Part shown: piece by piece, positions 52,821-62,264 of the stretch
Layout of the letters: every line of letters starts with the position of its first letter
How positions within the stretch are numbered: position 1 is the first letter of the stretch
Assembly (NCBI RefSeq): GCF_000687915.1
Contig: NZ_JHZY01000002.1
Coordinates: forward strand, 1,054,001 to 1,118,000
Direction of reading: 5' to 3'
DNA from: Leeuwenhoekiella sp. MAR_2009_132
GTDB taxonomy: Bacteria > Bacteroidota > Bacteroidia > Flavobacteriales > Flavobacteriaceae
DNA length: 64,000 bases
Program-made: the position numbers and the translations under genes
The notes under the pieces: model-generated
Seen by the model: only the letters and a program-made list of their open reading frames with translations
Databases searched by the model: none
Told to the model about the DNA's origin: nothing

Positions 52821-54668
52821 CTAGTTTAATTGAATGATCAATGGTGTTTTTGCCGCTACCGTAAGTGTTTTGTTTAGCGTAATATTTTGAGAGGTAATGA
52901 TATCTGTTCCGTTTGTGGTTTTAAGATCTGCCGCAAAACGAGCAAGATCTAATGTTTGATCGGCTTCATTATTGTTCAAAACCACCATCACTTTATCTGC
53001 ACCTAAACTTCTGAAATAGACATAGACATTATTCTCCGGAATATACTGAGTAAGTTCTCCCGTGTGCACAGCTTTTGATGATTTTCTCCAGTTTAAAACC
53101 TTCTTGGTAAAATCAAAAAAAACTTTTTGTTGCACTGTTCTTCCTGAAGCGCTAAAAGCATTTTGCGCGTCGGCTTCCCAGCCCCCGGGAAATTCCTGGC
53201 GAATTGCGCCGTCGCCTTTAGACTTATCTCCACGCATCCCTATTTCTGAACCATAATACAACTGCGGAATTCCTCGGGTGGTCGCAATAAGCGTAAGACC
53301 TAATTTATAAGCACTCAGGTTTTTATCGTAAATATCATTGAATCTACGCGTATCATGATTCTCTAAAAAGACTAAAAGATTATCTGGATTTGGGTATAGA
53401 AAATCATTTACAAAATTGTCGTAAGCTTTCATAATACCACTTCCCCAGCCACCACCTTCGGCAAACATGTGTTCTACAGCATTATGCAAGGTAAAATCCA
53501 TTACAGAAGGCAAATAGGTATTGTAATTTTGAATCGCTCCGATCTTACTGTCTTTTTGCCAATAAGCGATCTGTGCTTGGTTGTGCAACCATACCTCACC
53601 TACAATGTTGAAGTCAGAATATTCATCCATAATGGCTTTGGTCCACGTAGCTATACCTTCTTTATCATTATAACTATAAGTGTCTACACGCAAGCCGTCA
53701 AGGTCTGCATATTCAATCCACCAGATTGCATTTTGAATAAGATAATTCAACACTAACGGGTTTTTCTGGTTGAGATCCGGCATGGTTTTTACAAACCAGC
53801 CGTCAACGCAGTATTTAAAATCGCTATCTGATTTATGTGGGTCAAATTGGGTTTCCATGCGGTAGTTAGATTGCTCATAACCTGGAAACTGATTGATCCA
53901 ATTGTAACTGGGTAAATCTTTAATCATCCAGTGTTGTGCTCCCCAGTGATTGGTCACGTAATCCATAATGAGCTTCATATCGCGTTTATGCAATTCTGAA
54001 GCTAGATTTTTATAATCTACATTGCTTCCGTAGCGGGGATCAATTTTATAAACATCGCTCTGCGCATACGTGTGGTACGAATACGCGGGATCATTATCTT
54101 CAAGAAGTGGGGTACTCCAGATAGCCGTAACGCCCAACTCCTCTAAATAATCCAGATGATCTATAATCCCCGTGATATCACCACCGTGTCTTCCACCGCT
54201 TTTGCTTCGGTCTAACTTATCTTCTAAACCTTTTACAGAATCATTATTAGGGTCTCCGTTAGCAAAACGGTCTGGCATCAGCAAATAGATCACATCGCTG
54301 CTGGTATAACCTTTGCGATCTGCAGAATTTTCAGCTCGCTCCTTTAGCTCATATTCTCTTGTAAACTGCAACTTTCCTTTTTTCTTAAATTGAAAATGAA
54401 TAGTTCCGGCTGCTACATTTTGAGTTTCGATACTTACAAAAATGTAATTGGGATTTTCGGTTTTTACCACTCCGGTAACCAGAATTTCTTCTTGTACCGA
54501 AACACTAAAATCTGCAATATTGGTTCCGTAGAACATCACCTGTATTTCAGACTTTTCCATTCCTGCCCACCAAAACGGTGGTTCTACTTTTTCTAGTTGC
54601 GCGTAAGTGCCGTAATTAAACACACAACTAATTGCCAGCAGCATAAAATATCTTAATGTACTTCTCAT
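52821..54668 (-). CDS. GH13 neopullulanase/cyclomaltodextrinase-like enzyme (SusA-like)
   Basis: 615 residues with a signal peptide (MRSTLRYFMLLAISC; the Cys could alternatively be a lipobox). A beta-rich N-terminal domain (about 25-115, KVEPPFWWAGM) resembles cyclomaltodextrinase N-domains. The GH13 catalytic barrel has DYVTNHWG, DGLRVDTYSY (nucleophile), NIVGEVWLHN (acid) and VFLENHDTRRFND (third Asp), and a C-terminal beta-domain follows. Probably degrades maltodextrins or pullulan in the periplasm. It lies 10 bp before the GH31 gene. Confidence 0.9.
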   Translation of the reverse strand: MRSTLRYFMLLAISCVFNYGTYAQLEKVEPPFWWAGMEKSEIQVMFYGTNIADFSVSVQEEILVTGVVKTENPNYIFVSIETQNVAAGTIHFQFKKKGKLQFTREYELKERAENSADRKGYTSSDVIYLLMPDRFANGDPNNDSVKGLEDKLDRSKSGGRHGGDITGIIDHLDYLEELGVTAIWSTPLLEDNDPAYSYHTYAQSDVYKIDPRYGSNVDYKNLASELHKRDMKLIMDYVTNHWGAQHWMIKDLPSYNWINQFPGYEQSNYRMETQFDPHKSDSDFKYCVDGWFVKTMPDLNQKNPLVLNYLIQNAIWWIEYADLDGLRVDTYSYNDKEGIATWTKAIMDEYSDFNIVGEVWLHNQAQIAYWQKDSKIGAIQNYNTYLPSVMDFTLHNAVEHMFAEGGGWGSGIMKAYDNFVNDFLYPNPDNLLVFLENHDTRRFNDIYDKNLSAYKLGLTLIATTRGIPQLYYGSEIGMRGDKSKGDGAIRQEFPGGWEADAQNAFSASGRTVQQKVFFDFTKKVLNWRKSSKAVHTGELTQYIPENNVYVYFRSLGADKVMVVLNNNEADQTLDLARFAADLKTTNGTDIITSQNITLNKTLTVAAKTPLIIQLN

Positions 54669-54738
54669 AATTCTTGCTGTAAATGCAGCCTCTTGTTTTT
54701 AAAAAATGAGAGACTGCATAATATTTTTCTGTCCTGAA

Positions 54739-56181
54739 TTATTGCATAACAGACCATACCGCATAACCATTTGCAGGGGCTTCTAACTGTGCGCCGCCAT
54801 CTTCACCAGTGATTGGTGAGTAGGTTGAGTTTTCAGAATAGTCCATCAACTGTACATCATTCCATCCTGTAGCGATTGTACGTCTTTTTGTACTGCTGTT
54901 AGACGTGATATATACAATCAAACCGGGATTGTCTCCTGTTCCTTTTCGCTTTGCGATATACTCATCTTCATCTGTGTACAAAACTTCAAGATCTCCGGTT
55001 GCTAAAGTATTGTGAATTAAAATAAGCTTATTCAATTGCTCCTTAAAAGCTTCGTTCTCATAATCCAGATAAAAAACCGTAGGATAACCGGGATGCGTCA
55101 TTATAAAAGCATAGGCCTTTAATTTGTTTGAAGACTCAATGTAGTTATCGATGTTTCCATCTTTCTCTGTATCGTGATTTGCTGTAAAGGTCACCGCTTT
55201 GTCAGGGTGCGTTTGCCATACCTGATCTCTGGTCAAATAGGTTAAATCATCATTACGGTCAAAGGCTTGCTCCATTCTGTAAAAAGCTGAAAAATCAAAA
55301 GCATTACTCCCGGTAGCTTCTATGTGCTCACGGATAAGATCTGGATCTCCATCCCACAATTCACTTACTGAAAAACCACCAACTTCTGCCAGCCAATCTT
55401 TGATCACAAAAGATTCAAAACCTAATACATAATCAAATCTCCAACCGTCAAAGCCCATTACGTTTTTATAATATTTAGCTACGGAATTGTCCTGTTTCCA
55501 CAACCAGTTTTGAACGCGTTCTCTGTGGTGATCTAAATTGGTTTCTGCATAAAACAAACTACCCGGATCATAATTACTCACGCTATTGGGGTAAAAATCT
55601 TCATAGTTTCTATTGAACATTCCCGAAGCATTGCCATGGGTTTCATCAAACAAGCTATACGTTTCTTTGTCGCGATACGGATTGTATTCCAAACCACCAC
55701 CTGAATTGTGATTGAGTACAATATCTGCAATAACCTCAAGGTTATTTTCGTGAGCTGTAGCGATCAAATTCTCCAGATCTTCGCGAGTCCCAAAACGGGT
55801 TGGAGTTGTTCCGTGTTGCTCAAAATTCCCGAAATCAAAATAATCTGAAACATCATAGCCCATAGAATAACCACCTGATTGTCCTTTTGTAGCGGGCGGC
55901 AACCAGATACGGTTAATACCGGCTTCACTCCAGTCGGCAACTTTACCTGATAAAGTATTCCACCATTCAAAACGGGGCTCAACATCCCAGTAAAAAGCCT
56001 GCATCATTACACGACTACCGTTATCGTAGTCCATCAAATTAAGAGCTGTAAATTCTACAGGGTTTGTAACTCCACCATCGTCATCAGTTGTAACATCGGT
56101 GCCTTCATCTGATAGACATCCTACATTAAAGAGCAAGATTAACAGATAAAGCAACGGGTTTTTTAATACGTTTTGTTTCAT
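54739..56181 (-). CDS. GH13 alpha-amylase lipoprotein (SusG-like)
   Basis: 480 residues. N-terminus LLYLLILLFNVGCLSDEG has a lipobox, followed by an acidic spacer (DVTTDDDGG) like surface-exposed Bacteroidota lipoproteins. GH13 motifs: DIVLNHNSGG, GWRFDYVLGF (nucleophile Asp), SVSELWDGDP (acid Glu), TFTANHDTEKDG (third Asp). Likely cuts starch at the cell surface, supplying oligosaccharides for the SusC/D transporter. Starts just after a terminator hairpin separating it from susE. Confidence 0.9.
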   Translation of the reverse strand: MKQNVLKNPLLYLLILLFNVGCLSDEGTDVTTDDDGGVTNPVEFTALNLMDYDNGSRVMMQAFYWDVEPRFEWWNTLSGKVADWSEAGINRIWLPPATKGQSGGYSMGYDVSDYFDFGNFEQHGTTPTRFGTREDLENLIATAHENNLEVIADIVLNHNSGGGLEYNPYRDKETYSLFDETHGNASGMFNRNYEDFYPNSVSNYDPGSLFYAETNLDHHRERVQNWLWKQDNSVAKYYKNVMGFDGWRFDYVLGFESFVIKDWLAEVGGFSVSELWDGDPDLIREHIEATGSNAFDFSAFYRMEQAFDRNDDLTYLTRDQVWQTHPDKAVTFTANHDTEKDGNIDNYIESSNKLKAYAFIMTHPGYPTVFYLDYENEAFKEQLNKLILIHNTLATGDLEVLYTDEDEYIAKRKGTGDNPGLIVYITSNSSTKRRTIATGWNDVQLMDYSENSTYSPITGEDGGAQLEAPANGYAVWSVMQ

Positions 56182-56194
56182 ATTTTCTGTTTTA

Positions 56195-56219
56195 AAAAGG
56201 CTGCACTGGGCAGCCTTTT
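56195..56219 (-). terminator. Intrinsic terminator between susE and the amylase gene
   Basis: On the minus strand AAAAGGCTGC, loop CCAGT, GCAGCCTTTT and further T-residues form a strong hairpin directly after the susE stop (56224). It is inside the glycan gene set and would reduce transcription into the enzyme genes. Confidence 0.8.
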
Positions 56220-56223
56220 ATAA

Positions 56224-57366
56224 TTAGTTTTTAGATATAGAATACTTGTATTGTCTTGGGTTGCTCAAATCTAAAGTGATCGTATAGTTCCCATCTGCCG
56301 GGACACCGATATTTTGATCCGTATTAAATTCTAAGCTACCATCTGCATCAGTATCACCAAAATTGATCTCCCAAGCATCGTTAGCTCTAAATTTGATACC
56401 GTTATTTGGAGCTTCTTGCTCTGTAAGGTCAAGAGTTACACTCCATATTTTGGTTTTTGAATCATAAACCATATCGGTATCGCTATCCCAACCAGTAGGT
56501 GTAGCATTACCTATCACACCCCAGCTAGTTTCAGTAAGGTCATAAGTCAATGCATTAGTATCTACATTTACTAAGTAATAACCCCCAGTTCCATCTGGAG
56601 TGCCCGCGTTTACTTCACCTTCTTGCTCAATAGTCCCCGAGAACGTACCGTTGTCTGCTCCGGTATCCCCATAATCCCCATCAAAAGCTTCGTTTGTAGG
56701 TAAAAATTTAAATTCTGGCGTAGCCGAATTGATAAATACAAAACCTTCATAATCTGTATTTCCTTCAGCAGAAGCTGCAAGTGGCACTGCATCAGCCGGT
56801 GTCCAGTCTGATCCGTAACCGCCAAGTGATAAGAAATTACCCACAACAAATAGTTTAGGTAGATCTAAATTCTCTTCAGCCTCTTCTGGTAAGGTTACAG
56901 AAATTGTAAGCACTTCAGAAAGCTGTTCTACAACATTACCTGCATCTGCTCCTACATAAGCACGCACTCTAAAGTAAACAGAACCCGTGTTTGGCTCTGC
57001 CGTAGTAGGATCGTTATCTAGACCGACCTCTTTAGCCAGTGCCAACATATTTGCCACAGTAACAGCCTGATTGGTTTGAGTACCTACCCCTATTACAGAA
57101 AAACTCTCAAAAGTCTCAACAGAAGATCCTTGAACTTCGTAGTTTACTGGAGTTTGTACATTAAAATTAGCGGCATTCCACACAAAGCGTTCTGCAATAT
57201 TAGCGGAATTTGAAGCTGTTAAATTATAAGTTTCTAAGGTTGAATTTGTAAACGCAATACCTTCAGGATCTGGCTTTGCTGTAAAGGTAAAACCATCATC
57301 GTCTGAACAAGCAGTAAAATTAATTAGTGCGATAAATGCTATGAATACTAAAGTTATTTTTTTCAT
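56224..57366 (-). CDS. susE: SusE-like outer-membrane starch-binding lipoprotein
   Basis: 380 residues. MKKITLVFIAFIALINFTAC ends in a lipobox, followed by an SDDDG spacer typical of surface lipoproteins. The N-terminal region about 30-170 reads as the SusE domain (FTAKPDPEGIAFTNST, IGVGTQTNQAVTVANMLALAKEVGLD). Then come two tandem carbohydrate-binding beta-sandwich-like modules (about 170-270 and 275-380). It presumably holds starch at the surface near SusC/D. Follows susD by 15 bp. Confidence 0.85.
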   Translation of the reverse strand: MKKITLVFIAFIALINFTACSDDDGFTFTAKPDPEGIAFTNSTLETYNLTASNSANIAERFVWNAANFNVQTPVNYEVQGSSVETFESFSVIGVGTQTNQAVTVANMLALAKEVGLDNDPTTAEPNTGSVYFRVRAYVGADAGNVVEQLSEVLTISVTLPEEAEENLDLPKLFVVGNFLSLGGYGSDWTPADAVPLAASAEGNTDYEGFVFINSATPEFKFLPTNEAFDGDYGDTGADNGTFSGTIEQEGEVNAGTPDGTGGYYLVNVDTNALTYDLTETSWGVIGNATPTGWDSDTDMVYDSKTKIWSVTLDLTEQEAPNNGIKFRANDAWEINFGDTDADGSLEFNTDQNIGVPADGNYTITLDLSNPRQYKYSISKN

Positions 57367-57381
57367 TGTAGTTCGTATTTA

Positions 57382-59006
57382 TTAATAACCTGTATTTTGA
57401 GTCAGGTTAGGATTAATCAAAATGATGTTACTAGGTAATGGGAATAATTTTCTGAAATCATCAACAGCAGTTCCTGATTTTGAACCGCCTTTAAATGGCC
57501 ACAGGTAATTACCGGTAGTATAGTCGTTGAAGCGAATCAAATCTGTTCTGCGTTGCCCTTCCCAATACAACTCTCTTGAGCGTTCATCTAAAATAAAATC
57601 AAGGTCTAGATCTCCGGAAGAAATATTACCTGCTGTAGAACCAAATGCACGGGCTCTCAACTCATTTATATAACTGGTAGCTGTATTGAGATCACCACCA
57701 GAACCTCCTCTTAGTAAGGCCTCTGCATAGTTTAAATAGATCTCTGCAAGTCTGATGACCGGCAGATCTGTATCAACAAAGTCACCCCCTTCATCTACAC
57801 CGGCGGCACCGTTAGAATCAACATTTTTAAACTTAGTAACCGCATAACCATCTGTAAAGGTGTTTGCGATAGTATTAATCTCAAAGCTTTGCCCGTCTGT
57901 ATAAAACAAGGCTCTGCTATCTTCCCATTCAATAGGGTTACCGTCTGCATCTGTATTGGTAATTGAGTAATCAAACTTATTCACCAAAGCTTTTGTGGTA
58001 CGTAAACCACTCCAACCCCCATTTACGCCAAAGTTGAAGGCATCCATTGCCCCCCTATTGCAGCGTGAACCAAAAAGGTTGTACCCCCGTAGGTTCGGGA
58101 ATTGTTTCCGTCAAAATTGAGTGTAAAAATAAATTCGTTCTGTGCTCCGTTACTGTTATTATCAGCTAAGAAGAGTTCGTCATAAGCAGACCCGTTTCCG
58201 TTAGCATCAGTCGTGTTGATGCTGTACGAAGAATTGATCGTAAGGTTTGAGAACGTAATCGCATCCGTATACCGATCTTCACCCGTGAATACTTCAGCAT
58301 TCAAATACAACTTAGAAAGTAAAGCCCATGCCGCAACACGATCAACCCGACCGTATTCATTGGCGCCGCTATCTTTAAGCAGATCTTGAATTGCTAACAA
58401 TTCAGACTCCACAAAATTGAAGATCTCTGCTTTTGTGTTTTGCTCAGGCAAGTCTGTAGAAACTACAGTGACTAAAGGTACTTCACCGTACAAATCTAAA
58501 AGATTATAATAGGCAAATGCACGTAAAAAACGAGCTTCAGCTATGTAGGCTTCTACTTCTACATTTTCATTAAGCGCCGACGCGTTTTCTATAAATGAAT
58601 TGGTAAAAGATACTTCTTGAGCCAAACGGTAATACATACCTGTGGTAAAGTCATTGCCCGCACCCCAGTTCATTGCGTGTAGATTAGGCAATCCCGGATC
58701 CCCCCATCCTATTACAGCATGGTCTGTTGTGAGTTCATTTAAGCTAAAAAGCAAACGGGAGTATTGAGAAGTACCTTCATCAATTCCGGTGATATCGGGT
58801 TGTCCCGAAGGTCCCTGCTGACCGGTTAAAGCTAGGCTCGCATAGAGTTTTGCCAAAGCTCCTTTAGCTTCGTCAGCATTCGCAAAAACATTGGTTTCCG
58901 TAAAACTGTCTGGATCTATAGGGGATTGATCTAAATCATCATGGCAAGACACAATTAGGAGCGTTGGAATAACGAAAAGTAATTTTTTTATATAATTCAT
59001 GTTCAT
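57382..59006 (-). pseudogene. susD: SusD/RagB-family starch-binding lipoprotein gene with frameshift
   Basis: The 5' part (58023-59006, 327 codons) has MNMNYIKKLLFVIPTLLIVSC (lipoprotein signal) and SusD helical repeats such as AEARFLRAFAYYNLLDLYGEVPLV. The 3' part (57382-58047) continues in another frame from MDAFNFGVNGGWSG to RSRELYWEGQRRTDLIRF. Adding one G to the run of six G (58050-58055, coding strand minus) would join them as ...IGGAMDAFNF, at the expected SusD length of about 540 residues. So the gene is either broken, phase-variable, or carries a sequencing error. It is the cognate partner of the adjacent susC. Confidence 0.85.
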
Positions 59007-59010
59007 TTTT

Positions 59011-61953
59011 TTAGAAGTTTAGATTTACACCAAAAGTGAAAATTTGCGGTCTTGGATAAAAATTGTTATCTATACCGCCATTGATTTCCGGGTCTAAACC
59101 TTCATAATCAGTAATGGTAAACACGTTTTGTGCAGAACCGTATAGTCTAAGATCTGAATCTTTAAATACCTGAGCAAAGGTGTATCCTAACGTGATGTTA
59201 TCTAGTCTGAAGAAGGAAGCATCTTGAATATAGTAATCACTTTGTAAACTGGTTTCTGTTATAGACTGAAAACCTGTATTGAAATAATCCCTGTGAAGGT
59301 TGGTCAAAATACTATTTTCGGTAGCACGCACTTCATAAGACTTACTTGAAGCCATGTTGTTGTAAGCATAATTCCCTAAGCTAGCTCGAGATACGATTGC
59401 CAGATCCCAATTCTTATAATTAAGATTTGTATTTAGACCCATCGTTACGTCTGCAAACGGACTCTTATACAAATAGCGGTCGTCATCATTAATCTGACCA
59501 TCCCCGTTGCGATCTACAAATGCACCTTCAATAGGTCTGCCAGATTCATCATAAACTTGTTTATACACCCAGTAGCTAAACGGGGAGTAGCCTTCCTTAT
59601 GGAGTTGTACATTGTTACCAGTACCCCCAGAAATACCTCCCACTTCTACCTGATCAGGTAGATTAGTAATCGTGTTATCGTTATACGCTATGTTATATCC
59701 TATTCTCCAGGTGAAGTTCTCAGTCTGAACAGGCGTTACGTTTAATTCAAATTCAATTCCTTTGTTCTCCATATCACCAATATTTTTATTGATCTTGTTA
59801 GAGAAATTAGTAAATGGATCAACCGTTACAAAACTGATTAAGTCTTCTGTTTTCTTTAGATAGGCATTAATAGATCCGCTAACTCGGCTATTAAACAAAG
59901 CATAATCAATACCCGCATTAAACGTCTTTCCCACTTCCCAGCGTAAGTCTTCATTATAAGCATCCGGGCGATAGGTCTGGTAATACGTATTTCCAAACTG
60001 ATAGTTCGCATTAGAACGACTGCCGGTATAGTTGGTCAAGAATAAATAATCACCCAGACCATTCACGTTTGCAATCTCACCATAACCCACACGCAACTTA
60101 AGCTGATTAATTGTTTTGGAATTGAAGAAATCTTCGTTATTAATATTCCACCCGACAGCAAAAGAAGGGAAATAACCCCAGCGATCATCTGGATTTAATT
60201 TTGAAGAAGCATCCGCTCTCACGGTAGCGGTTAACAGATAGCGGTCGTCATAATTGTAATTTGCTCTTCCAAAGTAAGAAAGTAAGGTACTGCGCCATTT
60301 ATCAATGAATTCTGCATCGTTTCCTTCTTCTTGTGCCTCGCTGTCAAAACTATAATTATCATACTCAAAGCTTTGATACGAATACCCCAAAACAGCGTTT
60401 AAAGAACTCTTACCGAAGTCTTTGTCATACGTAAGGTAGGCATCAAAAAGCTTATTGGTAGCTTGATTGATGTAGTTAGAATAAGAGCCGTTCCAGTCCA
60501 ACTGAGAAGAAGGCATCTGGTCAGAAAGAATCGTTCTTCCGTGGCTGTTTGTTTTGTCCATTCCTACATTTACCGTAGCTGTTAGATCTGGAAAGAAGTG
60601 CAATTTGTAATCTACTTTTGCATTACCAATAAATCTTCTAATTTCTGCAGAATCGTTTTTCTCGTTAAGTAATGCAATAGGGTTTGTAGGTGCAAGGCTA
60701 TTTTGAATAAACCGGTCTGCATCTGCGCTATATACATACCAACCGTTGTAGTTCGAAAACGGAGAGTCGTCAGTGTAAACACTTTTAGTAGGGTCAAAAT
60801 CTACCGAGGATCCAATAGCATCCCGGTTAGCAAATGTATTTTCGGTATACATCCCTCTCCCATTGATTTCTACTTTAAGATGACCGTCCATAAACGTAGG
60901 TCTTAAACTTACAGAACCTGTAGTTCTAGAGAAATTATCTCCTCTTAGAATACCGTCTTGATCCGTGTGACCTACCGAAGCTCTTACTGGCATAAAACCG
61001 CCAATACTTCCAGTAGCACTCAAGTTATGCTCAGAACCAAAAGCCTCTGTATAAATCAATTGTTGCCAGTCTGTAGAAGCAGTCCCTAAACGGGAAATTG
61101 CAGCATCAGAACCTACATTGGTAACTAAAGATCTAAACTCATCCCCGCTCATCACGTCTACATAATTAGTAGGACGATAAGTCGTTGTAGCACCCGAATA
61201 GTTGAATTTAAATTCTTTTCCTTTTCCCTTCTTGGTTGTAATCAGAATTACACCGTTTGCGGCTCTAGAACCGTAAATAGCAGCAGAAGAAGCATCTTTT
61301 AAAACCGTCATGGTCTCAATGTCTGCAGGGTTGATAAAGTCTAACGGGTTTCTGGACCCCCCCACATTAGTATTATCTAACGGAATACCATCTACTACAT
61401 ACAAGGGCGAACTATTTAATGAAATAGAACCAATACCACGTATGTTGATGTTTTGACCTTCTCCAGGAGCACCGCCCCCAGAGGTTACCGTTACCCCTGC
61501 AATTTTACCGGTAATCAACTGCGTAGCCGTATTAACCTGACCTTTATTAAAGTCTTCTGTAGAAACCTGATTAACTGCACCTGTCGCATCTTTTTTAGTC
61601 ACAGTTCCGTAACCGATTACAACAACCGCATCAAGACTGGTTTGGCTCTCTTCTAACGCTACATCAACAGTAGGCTGACCAGCGTAAGCAATCTCAACTT
61701 CTTTAAAACCAAGAAAAGAGAACATTAACACATCTCCTTCTTTTACATTGTTAATAGTATAATTACCATCAAAATCTGTTGTAGAACCGTTGCTCGTTCC
61801 TTTTAAAATAATGTTTGCTCCTGGTATAGGAATGCCGGTAGCACTTTCGGTCACTGTACCCTTCACAACATTCTGGGCAAAAAAGCTCATAGGCAGTATG
61901 AAGAATAAGAGCCGTAAGCTTTTAAATAATTCTCTCATAAATTTCTTAATCAT
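59011..61953 (-). CDS. susC: SusC/RagA-family TonB-linked outer-membrane receptor
   Basis: 980 residues. Signal sequence, then a carboxypeptidase-like regulatory domain (VKGTVTESATGIPIPGANIILKGTSNGSTTDFDGNY), a TonB-type plug domain (VVVIGYGTVTKKDATGAVNQVS; INIRGIGSISLNSSPLYVVDG) and a large beta-barrel ending FTFGVNLNF with the terminal aromatic outer-membrane signal. Imports starch oligosaccharides with SusD. An ATG at 61953 or a second at 61938 are possible starts. First structural gene after the SusR-like regulator, with a LacI-like palindrome upstream. Confidence 0.95.
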   Translation of the reverse strand: MIKKFMRELFKSLRLLFFILPMSFFAQNVVKGTVTESATGIPIPGANIILKGTSNGSTTDFDGNYTINNVKEGDVLMFSFLGFKEVEIAYAGQPTVDVALEESQTSLDAVVVIGYGTVTKKDATGAVNQVSTEDFNKGQVNTATQLITGKIAGVTVTSGGGAPGEGQNINIRGIGSISLNSSPLYVVDGIPLDNTNVGGSRNPLDFINPADIETMTVLKDASSAAIYGSRAANGVILITTKKGKGKEFKFNYSGATTTYRPTNYVDVMSGDEFRSLVTNVGSDAAISRLGTASTDWQQLIYTEAFGSEHNLSATGSIGGFMPVRASVGHTDQDGILRGDNFSRTTGSVSLRPTFMDGHLKVEINGRGMYTENTFANRDAIGSSVDFDPTKSVYTDDSPFSNYNGWYVYSADADRFIQNSLAPTNPIALLNEKNDSAEIRRFIGNAKVDYKLHFFPDLTATVNVGMDKTNSHGRTILSDQMPSSQLDWNGSYSNYINQATNKLFDAYLTYDKDFGKSSLNAVLGYSYQSFEYDNYSFDSEAQEEGNDAEFIDKWRSTLLSYFGRANYNYDDRYLLTATVRADASSKLNPDDRWGYFPSFAVGWNINNEDFFNSKTINQLKLRVGYGEIANVNGLGDYLFLTNYTGSRSNANYQFGNTYYQTYRPDAYNEDLRWEVGKTFNAGIDYALFNSRVSGSINAYLKKTEDLISFVTVDPFTNFSNKINKNIGDMENKGIEFELNVTPVQTENFTWRIGYNIAYNDNTITNLPDQVEVGGISGGTGNNVQLHKEGYSPFSYWVYKQVYDESGRPIEGAFVDRNGDGQINDDDRYLYKSPFADVTMGLNTNLNYKNWDLAIVSRASLGNYAYNNMASSKSYEVRATENSILTNLHRDYFNTGFQSITETSLQSDYYIQDASFFRLDNITLGYTFAQVFKDSDLRLYGSAQNVFTITDYEGLDPEINGGIDNNFYPRPQIFTFGVNLNF

Positions 61954-61993
61954 TTAATGAATTTTAAAATTGTTTTTACCCCAAATAGACCTT

Positions 61994-62005
61994 GCAAACG
62001 TTTGC
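61994..62005. promoter_or_regulatory. LacI-type operator-like palindrome upstream of susC
   Basis: A perfect 12-bp palindrome GCAAACGTTTGC, 41 bp upstream of the susC start. It has the CG-centred GCAAnCGnTTGC form seen in LacI/GalR operators. The 311-bp gap (61954-62264) otherwise shows no gene, and no clear -33/-7 pair was found. Confidence 0.5.
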
Positions 62006-62264
62006 GCTATGTAGATCAATAGCTCGTGATTTTTTACAAAAGCACAAGTTGTTTAAAGTGAATACTGAGATGGAAAATGTATTTGATTAAATTAATAATC
62101 AACTTACACCACAAAAATGAAGAAATAAGATGCTCTTAAAACTGCTCTAAAATATCATATAGAAAAAAGAAGGATTTTTTTTAATTAAAATATTGAATAT
62201 CAATTATTTATTAATATAAAGAACCTTTTTTTATATAGAAATTTATACCATGAAATGTGCTTTT

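Noticed and set aside
54660..54720. Terminator between the two GH13 genes
   Set aside because: There is a loose TGCAGTCTC/GAGGCTGCA hairpin with a long loop but no T-tract on the coding strand, so it is unlikely to terminate.
57382..58047. A separate 221-residue gene starting MDAFNF
   Set aside because: It continues the SusD fold exactly after the upstream half and is best explained by a single-base frameshift, not as an independent gene.
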